Part shown: in pieces, positions 55,018 through 64,000 of the stretch | Layout: the number at the start of each line of letters is the position of its first letter | Position numbering within the stretch: the first letter of the stretch is position 1 | Source of the DNA: Undaria pinnatifida | Lineage: Eukaryota > Sar > Phaeophyceae > Laminariales > Alariaceae | Reading direction: 5' to 3' | Length of the DNA stretch: 64,000 nt | NCBI GenBank assembly: GCA_012845835.1 | Contig: JABAKD010000028.1 | Span: 13,454,717-13,518,716, forward strand | The notes under the pieces: generated by a model | What the model saw: the letters and a program-made list of their open reading frames with translations, nothing else | Told to the model about the DNA's origin: nothing | Database searches by the model: none | Program-made: the position numbers and the translations under genes

Positions 55018-58000
55018 TTATATGTTTCTGGTGGAGGCATGAATTGCGTCAGCTGTGATATATGCGTGTACCACCTTGGGTTGTGTGTTTTTCCCTGGGG
55101 TATTCCTCAGCTCCAGAGTGACTGGAACCTGTCCTGTGACCACGGACTTGATTATGCGAGTTAATGTGAGAACAACAACAACAACAACAAGTGTAGATTT
55201 TTCCAACTCACTGTTCACTGTACCGACATCCGACAGTTGCTTCCATTCTTGCTTGGGGTTTACCAAGGTCGACGGGCCAGTTAGAAACCAACCAGAACCA
55301 GGGCGCAAACAGTGGCTCACCTCCAACATTTCAGCTACCGGAGGAACACGAGGAAGAGTTCTCGAGGCCTCTCGATCTTTCACTGCGCACCGCCGCTGCT
55401 GAGCGAAGTAAACGCTGGCACCGCCAAGGCTCACGTCTTCTTCACCCTGCATTTTCGCCTCTTGATCCGTTGCACGGTTGCTTTTGGGGGTGCGGTCGTC
55501 GGAACCAGACGTAACTTCGGTTATTGTGTTTTTAGGCACAGTCAGCGAATGGGGAGTGGAGCTGGCCTCCGAAGCGGGCGAGACCGGGTGTTTGACCGAT
55601 GCGAAATGGTCCCGATTTGTCGACATATCGTCGTTGGATACGCTGTCGATGGCGGTGCCGCCTTTTTTGGGGTTTTTCTCCAAAACGGATTGGGCCTGCT
55701 TCGGGGCAGACAGCCTAACGACTAGAGGTGCGGGTTTGGGCGCTGCCTTGGGCACATCGGCGGAGGTGTTGGCAGGGCGGGTTCCGCGCAGTGCAGGGGA
55801 TGCTTGCTTGACAGGCGGCTGGGGTTTCGCAGTGTGGGCGTTACCTTGGGTTGAGCTGTCATCGCTGAGTAGGACTGCCTCAGCCTCATACGCTGAGGAA
55901 TGTTTTTCCTGCTTTCGAGCTTTGGCCGCCTGTGACCACACGGCGAGACGAAGAATAAGGCAGGTGTGAACCGTTAATAGAGGTGCCCGAGATGCGTGCA
56001 GCCGTGGCACAGTTTGGTACGTTTCTTCTCAGTGAACCCAATATTCCGACATATCCATGGGCTTCGTCCAACTAGGAAGGAGCGGAGCAAACTTGAGGAC
56101 GTAAAACCCAGGCACTCGAACCTACCTCCGGCCCGTAAACAACGTCCGTGAGAGGCTCGGCAGCCGCAAGGTACTTGTAGTAGAAGGAGAGAACCTGGGT
56201 AGCAGGCGCCCCATGAACGTAGACAAATAGTAAGCGAGTACATAGAGTAGTGATTTAAGTGCGAGGTGGAGCTTACAGTGCAGTCAAATATATCGACAAA
56301 GACGCGAAGCCCCACAAGCGCACTTTCAAACTGAGATGAACATGCTACAAGGGATGGTAAGCACTACAACAGCCAATTGCCCAGGCTAACCAAAGTGGAG
56401 CCAATTCGAATGCTCGATGCATACCAGAGTGGACGTTTCAGCCAAGTTGCACCACCAACCCCGTTCACACGGCAACCGGCTTAAGTGGAAGTCGTTTGAT
56501 GTGACCAAGAAGTATTTTTAACAGTGTAGATACACGGTTTCGTCTCATGCTGTCTTTTCACAACATCTGAAGTTGGATTGTTCACAAGCTAAGGATCGGA
56601 AAAGTAGTTCATATCTGTTGATCTATATGTGTACAGCGGATAAACCACGCGCCCACGACGACGTACGAAATCATTTTTCTGTGTACGCCCTCGACCTTGG
56701 TCCGGTGCGACAATGAATCGGCCGGTGTAACGACCACAAATCCGATGTCCATGCTTGCAGGTCTGTTTTTGATTCAGTAAACTCACGCGGACCACGGCGA
56801 ATACTACGAGGAGGGAATTGAATATACCTGAGTGGGTGTTTTGCCCGGCACTTGCTTGCTGACCGTAGCCAGATCGATAAAATCTTCGCGATCCATGTCC
56901 ATCCCCGGACGAGCCCAGCCATGCAACCTCCTTTTTGGCTCGTAGTCGTCTGCGAGAGCTTTCTCAAGTGCTCTAACCTACCGCAGGGTTGGGACCCGGG
57001 ACATAAAGTATCGCAATGAGGTTCGGGGCAGACCGTGTTAGTCGTAGCGGTGAGTATCTCAAACGGCTGGACGTCTCACTAACAGCATGTTAACTTTGGA
57101 GCTGCCACCATGAAACATCATCCCCATTGACACGAAGGCAATCTCCTCGCCACGCACGAAAAAAAAAACTATCAAATAACTACTGACCTTAACAGTCCTT
57201 CGTTTGTCTGTTTTCCACAAACCATACTTTCTATGAAACAAGTTGCTGCCAAGGTTGGAACTCTGGCGAACTCTCGCATAACGTTTGATACTCTAGTAAG
57301 ACGTCCGACCTTTTTCGGCTGATTGAGTCACGTGCCTAAGAATCCCAACATGTTATTCTTCTAACTAACAGACAGCCTGCTAGTGCGTAGAAAAGTGTAA
57401 CGCTTTGTTAACACATGTAAATGATGGGCAAACTCGCACGCAAAACAGGACACCGTGCTCTGTTATCACACCTGTTTTAGAGCCCAGGGCTCAATGCTCT
57501 CCGGCGATCCCTGGTCGTTGTTGAGCATTTGCAGGGCTGGCTCGAAGTCATCCAGAACACATCTTGCCTTTACCAAAGCAGATAAAGCCTGTTCTTCACT
57601 CTGTTCTGGTCGGCGTGGGTGGAATAAATTAGTTTTCTAAAACATCAACGATTCTGCTGCTATCAAATTATGGCTCCCAAATGTTTCACAGCAGCAGTAG
57701 TGAGTAGCGCATGGCGGTTCCCGCCAATGTCAAGACGGTTCAACCAGAACTCGCGTAGTATGACATCGATAACTTGGATCTAATCAACGCTTTTGGCCTG
57801 AACCATCATAAAAAAAGGCAACGGTTTCCATAAGAAATACATGTATAAAATTTTACGCAGGAAATGTTTGGAAGTTATCGACACCCTTTATGAAACAAAT
57901 TGTGAAGGGGAAACGACCCCCTCCTTGGCCGAATCTGTTGAGCTGGCCCAATGTAAAACGTAGCAAACAAAAGCTTCAGGTGCACTACCGTTGAGTGAAA

Positions 58001-61000
58001 CTTGGATATCCATAGTGCGAATTACGAGGGTTAAGAGACAATCAATTCGCGACATCTGCGCGACGCATGTGGGTGATAGAAGACGCAGTGACTAGAGGGG
58101 ATGGGGCTCGCCTGCACTCTTTGGATGGCAGACTTTGGAATGTCTGTTTGGGCCATTTCCGAACACGCGACTCTGACCAGTCCACAGGCCGCTCGTCCGG
58201 AAGAAATCGCCCATACTGCGTAGCTACCGGCAATGTCGGTGCTGCCCTCCTTGTCGCCCCTGGTGTTATTTTTCTCGCCACCTAGCCTCACGTGGACGGC
58301 AACGCCAGGTCGCGCCTGCTTGGCCTCCACGACCCCCTTGGCCGCGTGAAGGTAACCAGCCAACATGCCGCGGGATTGCGGGTCCCAGTCTTGGATGCTG
58401 CGCCAAACCTAAAAATATCCCGAGGTTTCGATGAATATGCGGTCGAGGGGGTTCGGCGTGGTTGGGACACATTAGCGCGCTCAAGTGCCGTAGAACACAC
58501 AGTGACAAGGTCTTCATATGTGCTCCGATATCCTGTGGGTACGAACACAGATTAAATAGTTATACTGTCCAGGGTTCTCGTCATCGGGATTTATAACTGG
58601 ATAACGATACGTTGACGTAGAGCAATAGGGCGGAAAACACATAAACGGTAATTGAAAATGTTGGTTTTCACGTTGAGCGTTACGGAGGTAAACGGCTGAA
58701 CCGATCAAGTTGTAGTCGTTCGGCGGGAAACGGTTATTAAGTTGTTAAGCGCTGCGGTTAATTGTGAACAAGCATATTAATAGGTGACAGTGCTACGGTG
58801 TGGATAACTTCGCCCGTTGTAATCTAAAAGCAGTTCGGCGAAAACTGAAAAGCAATATATTGGGAGGTAAACCGTAGACAAATCTGTTTCCGGTGGTTTG
58901 CAGGAGTAATGTTGCCGAAGAACACGCACCAATCTCCACCATTGTGCGGGTACAGCCCGTGGTTAGCTGGCGACGGCCACAAATACAGGGGAACCGCCGG
59001 CGACAAAAGCAGCCACACACGTCGGAGTGCATCCCTCGTGTATTCCCCCGAAACGATCCAGTTCTGCCCTTCCCCCACTTTGCTCCGGCTAGTAAAATAG
59101 ATACAAAGTGCTGGTACTGTCTACTGCACCATCAAACGTGATCAACAGAAGGCAGGCTAAATTAACGGTGGTAAACGCGTCGATAAGCTCGAGAGCTCCA
59201 GAAAACAAAGAAACAATATCGAAAGCACAGGAAAGAAAAACACCGAGATACGTATTAAACAATATCTACCCTATACAACATGTAGACCCTCGTGCTACAC
59301 AAGGTATTCTCGAAGAACATGCCAATTCACTGTTTGCGTGCAGCTTCGACCCCCAATACTCGAGTGTGAAATGCACGTTTTTCACACGCCTATTCACCGA
59401 GCCACACGAGCACGCTACGAAGCTGTTTTGGCGGAAACAACTTGATGTATAGTCTATGGTATGTCTAACGTAGACCCCAGCTATTATTTTGCTGGAAACG
59501 CAATACCCCGGCAGCAAAAGGCCAAAATCGGTGTTTGTTGTTTCCACCGAAGGCTTTTCAGCCGCAATGTCCACTCATTTAGTGCCGGGTGTAACAAAAT
59601 ATTGTAATCCCGGGCTTTTACCACGACATTTACCTGGCATCTTCGACACGAAACAAGCCAAGCCCACGCGGGTGCCCGAGGGATTCATCTGCTTCCCGAA
59701 ACTAGCCGATGAAGGCATAGCGTAAGTTCTTGTGTCGACCAGCTCGAACATTTACCGTAGGACTTGGCTTCGTTACAGGGGTACATCCATTGTAACTACT
59801 GGACATGGAGCCACCCGCGCGAGTGACTGTCTACCTCGCTGAAGAAAAGACTTCTGGCGGTTCGCTTGGGACAGCAGTGTAGCTAATCGTTTCGTTTCGG
59901 ATTCACACCTTAAAGCTGAAAATAAATTAACAAACGAGAAGAGACAAAAAAAAGTTCTAAACATGGATCCCTTACCACAGCTTTGTTCCTATTAATAGGC
60001 AGTTTTGACGCCTAGGGCACACCTCACAATTTAAGGATCCTTTCAAAGGACAGCTGCACAACAAGGAACAGAACGCGTTATCGTCACCCACCATTTTTGC
60101 GCCAGGTCCGTTGCGTGGTTGTTTCCTTTCGTCCACCGTTAGCAGGTCGTCTATGTCAGCCTGATATTCCTTTCCCACCGGAGTACGCAAAAGGGGATAG
60201 TCTGACCGGCGTGCTGCTTGTGTTGTCTTGGCTGCACCACTCCGCTTCCTCTTTGCCGGTGTTGAAAGCTGAGCAGAGGCCTTGCCAGTATCCTCCGTCG
60301 AGGCAATGAGAGGGAGTGCTGGGGTAGACTTCGGCCTCAACCCCATCGACATGCGTGTCCTAACAGGACGCACTAATTTGACCTGCACAGACGACTTCGC
60401 TATAGCAAGAGGAGGGGCCTCACTTAGTTGAGAGGTCAAAGGCGATTCTGTCATGGGCGGCATGGCCAAGCGTCGAGGGCGGGCCGAAAGCGGCCCTCGA
60501 CGCTTGCTGGACGACGCACGTCGGCGTCTTTGGAACAAGGGGGCCGAAGTTGAGGGAGAGGAGCAGACGTTGGCTTGGCAGCACTCTTCTACCGTAGATT
60601 CGGAGCAATCGTCCACTTGTGATTCGGAAATGTCCTCCACTTTTGCTTTAGTGGAATTGACCAATTTTGCCTCCGAGCAAACCACCACTTTTTCATTGGA
60701 GGATTCTTCCATTATCGGCTCGGAGTATTCCTTCACTTGTTCTTTAGATAAATGGTCCGCTTGTCCTTTGCGGGACTCTTTCACCTCGGAAATATCTGCC
60801 AGCACGGCATCAGAACCCGGCGGTTGCTGAGACTTGCGCTGACGAGACGACTTTCTGGGCTTGAAGCTTTCGCTGACGGAGAGGTTTGCTCTTGAAATTT
60901 TGGATGAATCGGGGTCCATGGCATCGTCGTCATCGTCCTCCCCCTCGTTCCATTCGCCGTCCTCAGAGTTAGGGGGTTCTTCAGTCCCACTGTCATCAGA

Positions 61001-62079
61001 CATTGCAATATCCATCCCTGGTGGACTTATCGGTCTCTCCGCTTTGTTCAACGATGGCTTCACGATGTCGATCCCAAGCCCTGCCCCACACATTCGCTGG
61101 TAGGCTCCCCGCTTTGGCAGCAACCACCCGTTGCTTTTCGGGATTGGCTTCCCACTCTTGGCAGCTTCTCGTTCTTGGTCCGCCCTTGAGGCGAGGGCAA
61201 CCGCATTCGCTTGCCTGACTCTTGCGCGCTTGAGGATGGGGTCAGCGCCTTCCAGAGGAGAGAAATTGCCAGACTTGTCACTAAATGCGTGTGTAAGACG
61301 CGGCCCCATCTTGCCCTTCCACCCTGGATATACTGCCGTCGTCGTGCTGGTGCTCACACATAACGTGATGGGCTTCACGATAGCACGAACGTCGAGATCC
61401 CTCACTCGTTCAGTTAGGAAAACCTCGTCAGATTCGTGTTGATCCTTGTTCAATGACGTCTTGCTCCCGGTCGCGCTGTAGTCGTCCGCAGAGGCTTGAC
61501 GACTCTTTTGCAGCCACGGCAAAGTGTCTGCAGGAAGGTCTGAAGCCTGTACCAGCCAGCGTGCCCTAAACTTGAATACGCCCGTGAACGTATCTTCCCA
61601 CATTGACAAAACCTGTATGACAAAACGTAAAATGTTCAGGTACATCGTAAATCCCGTGTCGACATATGATTGTGTCAGTAAGGCTATGGCAAGACTCTCG
61701 TCAACATGTTGCCGAGAAAGGAATTTTCAAACGAAATCCGTTTCGCTCGAATTTAGAAAAGTGGTACGGATAAGCAGGAATACTGAGACGTTTTGCCCGT
61801 TACTCCCCTTCTCTAGATTCAACCTCTCACGGGAACGTGATTTATCTCTCCGTACTTTTGTCGTCTATGTCAGCTTCAATTTATAAGCCACCCAGTAAAA
61901 AAGAAACATCGCACGTTCGGTGAAATGCAATTCATCATTGGTGTCGTATGATAGCCATGGTACCAAGCTCCGCCGCGCACAACAACTGCTTCGTCGATTT
62001 TTGCACATGTTCTGACTTTCGATGATGATGGCTGGGCACTTTGGTATGTAACGAGAAACGACTTTGGCTCACCATGTTG
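55018..62079 (-). CDS. BAH-ELM2-SANT chromatin protein (MTA/RERE-like), 7 exons
   Basis: Exons on the minus strand: 62079-61987 (tentative), 61612-60092, 58408-58292, 57600-57472, 56977-56828, 56194-56126, 55929-55018. The last six have GT..AG borders and lengths that keep phase 0. The BAH domain spans the first two exons (VRTCAKIDEA, then VLSMWEDTFTGVFKFRARWL and DEVFLTERVRDLDVRAIV). ELM2 begins at about residue 510 with TPVGKEYQADIDDLL, crosses exons through VWRSIQDWDPQSRGMLAGYL, and ends SEEQALSALVKARCVLDDFE. The SANT domain is joined from three exons: VRALEKALADDY, DREDFIDLATVSKQVPGKTP, then VLSFYYKYLAA. The ~300-residue tail is disordered, with no GATA finger. An acidic tract (EGEDDDDDAMDPD) and imperfect Glu/Ser repeats lie between BAH and ELM2. 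This domain order is that of metazoan MTA and RERE, which recruit histone deacetylases; the role here is inferred. Further 5' exons are likely; the donor of the first exon and the start codon are not settled. Confidence 0.82.
60580..60780 (-). repeat. Imperfect ~33 bp coding repeats in the BAH-ELM2 linker
   Basis: On the coding strand, short units such as VVVCSEAKLVNSTKAK, VEDISESQVDDCSES and VKEYSEPIMEESSNEK repeat with the pattern V-x-x-x-S-E-x-x-V/M-x-x-x-S and about 11 residues per unit. They lie in the disordered linker between BAH and ELM2. Confidence 0.6.
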
Positions 62080-64000
62080 CTGTACAGAGGAATTTAGCTG
62101 TGTGGTCGATGGTAAGCCGGGGCCAACGGCAGGCGTATCCATAAGGGGATCGCCCAGATGAAGTTTGTGGGGAAGCTGGCGAACTTTTTATCGTGACGTG
62201 AAGAATCCCAACGAGCAAGATACTGGCATGATTTTCGTCTGAAGTCCGCAACAATGGAAAGACGATGCGACAACGCGTTCGGATTCTTCTGCTCCCGGCG
62301 TTATCCCGTGCATTGGTATTGGCTGATCGGCTAACACGAAAAGACACAATACACTGACACCAAAAAAAAAAAATGTCATAGAAAAATACATGGTGACGTT
62401 CGCACGAGATGGAGACTGATCGCGACCCAGTAGAACTGCAGCGCAGTCGGTGTGGTTTATCTGCATTGCATTTTTCTTCCAGGACGTGAAAGCTCTCTTC
62501 TTTTCATTGAGTGCACCCGAATGGAATTTGGGAATTGAGATCGGTAAAATGTCGTCATGAATCACTACAAAAACAAGATAATATACCTAACCCTAATGCC
62601 AATTCAGTGGCGGGGCCAGTACGGTACCAGCCAGCTCATAAGAGAGTAACTCACAAGAAACCCAGCGTGAAAAAATGGGGAAAAAATGGAAAGCTATCAG
62701 CCTCGTCACGCCCGAAGTCTTATGAAAGTTGAGTCCTTGACCTGGAGTGCGAGCTGTTTACTGTACGGTGGAGACGGGTGCTTTGGTAGTCAAATGCACG
62801 TACAAGTAGTACATGGAGCACTAAACCAGTGGTAATCCTGTGTACGGAAATGCGTGTGTACTACTAGAAAACGATCTTATCGGGGGCCGACAGTAAGAAA
62901 GTGAAACACGAGAATATGTGCTTTCGCGAGCGCCCAGAACAAGAACATCAGCCTGAGTCCGATTTAAAGTTTCGCCTGAGAGGGCCGGTACTGTATACGG
63001 TGACTCTATGCCAAGAAATATCGGCCGCCTTACCTCGAGAGGCCGGCTGACACCTATCAAGGCGATTTCCCCCTTATTTAGGTATGGAAATTCTATGAAT
63101 AAGGCGGTTCCAACCCCCCTCAGGGAATATTGCGTTCTTTGTTCTTGTACAAATACCGTGTGCTGCCGATCCAACCGATTGTGAAGAATGCTGCAAAAAG
63201 AGGAGCGGGGCTCGTGGTCGCACATGGCCACAGTACATTGTTCCAGCCGTAGAGCCACTCAACCCAACAAAAACGGGCATTGGTCGTTAAACTGTAGGCG
63301 CGCATGTGTTCTTTTCGCAGCAACAGTGGCAGGGACGTGATACTTATTTCACAGGGAGCAGGCATTGGTAGTCACGGCTACGCAGCTAATTAGGAGCACT
63401 CTCCTTATGCAATGACTTGTGTTTCGGGCTGGGGTTGCGCCGTTGGCGTTAGCGATAGGGAAGCTTAGCGTTTAAAAAAGGTGTTCGTGTTCCACGTAAG
63501 ATGCCACCCTTCTCTTAGATACCACCCCAGCACAGCACAGCACAGGAACCACCACTGGTGATATCGAAGAACAAAAAAAAAAAGTGAAGCATTTCCAGTA
63601 TCCCCTGGCACATGCCCAAAAGGGTCAGAACGAGCCAACTACCTCGAATTGCGGTACCCACCCCCTTGCTATCGCCCTAATCTACTGCCTCGGGCGGTGG
63701 GCGTCTTGCACAAATCCAACCCATTGTATAATTATCACCCCCCTCGATATCACCATGCATCCGGACGAGAAACCACCCCTGGTGGTAAATATTGTAAAAC
63801 GCAAGAGTAGACCATGTCCTTTGTCAGCTGCGTTCTTTAGATACCACCCGACCACGCGGGTAGTAAAAGTATGGTATGCTGATGCCTGACTACTATGTGA
63901 GTCGACGAGGGGAGAAAGGGATCAAATCTTCTCGACACACGAAAGAAGGCATCCACCGTAGTGCGGAGAAGAGCTTTCTTAGTGACCCTGGGTCTGAAAC
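62080..64000. other. Region upstream of the BAH gene, no firm gene
   Basis: This region probably holds the promoter and first exon(s) of the BAH-ELM2-SANT gene. A 145-codon minus frame at 63258-62821 (LHNRLDRQHTVFVQEQRTQY, FPYLNKGEIALIGVSRPLEV) is protein-like and in the right direction but has no recognised domain, and I could not link it by splicing. A TTAGATACCACCC motif occurs at 63517 and 63838. Confidence 0.35.

Noticed and set aside
56589..56795. Minus frame with CKHGHRICGRYTGRF as a possible zinc-binding exon of the BAH-ELM2-SANT gene
   Set aside because: It lies inside the intron between the two SANT exons. Including it would split the SANT domain, whereas skipping it joins KTPTQ to VLSFYYKYLAA perfectly. 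It could only be an alternative exon.
57455..57640. Plus-strand 61-codon frame
   Set aside because: It is the antisense of the ELM2 exon at 57600-57472.
59489..59725. Plus-strand 78-codon frame, and the minus reading SFGKQMNPSGTRVGLACFV over the same bases, as an extra exon of the chromatin gene
   Set aside because: The exon at 60092 joins directly in phase to 58408 and completes the ELM2 WDP region, so no extra exon is needed and none fits.
60453..60830. Plus-strand 125-codon Ser/Thr-rich frame
   Set aside because: It is the antisense shadow of the repeat-containing BAH-ELM2 linker exon.

Overview
This is a repeat-dominated eukaryotic nuclear window. The evidence is spliced coding sequence with GT..AG introns, LTR and non-LTR retrotransposons, satellite arrays and a short TTAGGG-type telomeric tract. 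The retroelement polyproteins (a Ty3/gypsy element with chromodomain and Tudor-like tail, a NADAR domain in front of a retropepsin, and a one-ORF APE-type LINE) remind me of stramenopile genomes, brown algae most of all. That assignment is inference from family resemblance and was not tested by search.

Layout: 0.34-0.82 kb is one end of a DNA transposon. 0.82-3.85 kb is a decayed Copia element (gag, protease). 4.05-10.55 kb is a decayed Ty3/gypsy pol with, in order, NADAR, protease, RT, RNase H, integrase, chromodomain and Tudor-like domain. 10.5-11.5 kb is a repeat family that recurs at 44.6-44.9 kb. 11.5-17.7 kb is non-coding and holds several small tandem repeats. 17.76-22.62 kb is a large satellite built on GGAAGCTTCC. 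It contains a Copia deletion derivative, and a (CCCTAA)n tract lies exactly where the satellite changes orientation. 22.7-27.1 kb and 34.1-36.4 kb hold reverse-strand gypsy remnants, each next to the same ~600 bp repeat. 30.7-33.1 kb is a bounded DNA transposon with inverted ends and a 7 bp target duplication. 38.86-42.87 kb is a bounded Copia deletion derivative with LTRs, polypurine tract, primer site and a 5 bp target duplication. 43.5-44.5 kb is a 5'-truncated LINE copy, and 50.7-54.5 kb is a LINE with an uninterrupted 1264-codon ORF.

The one host gene I can reconstruct with confidence is on the minus strand at 62.08-55.02 kb. Its six internal and terminal exons are all phase 0 and join into a BAH-ELM2-SANT protein, the domain order of metazoan MTA/RERE chromatin co-repressors. 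The LINE ends tail-to-tail against the 3' end of this gene. A few other minus-strand open stretches at 47.3-49.4 kb may be exons of an unrecognised gene. I found no rRNA, tRNA, CRISPR or bacterial features.
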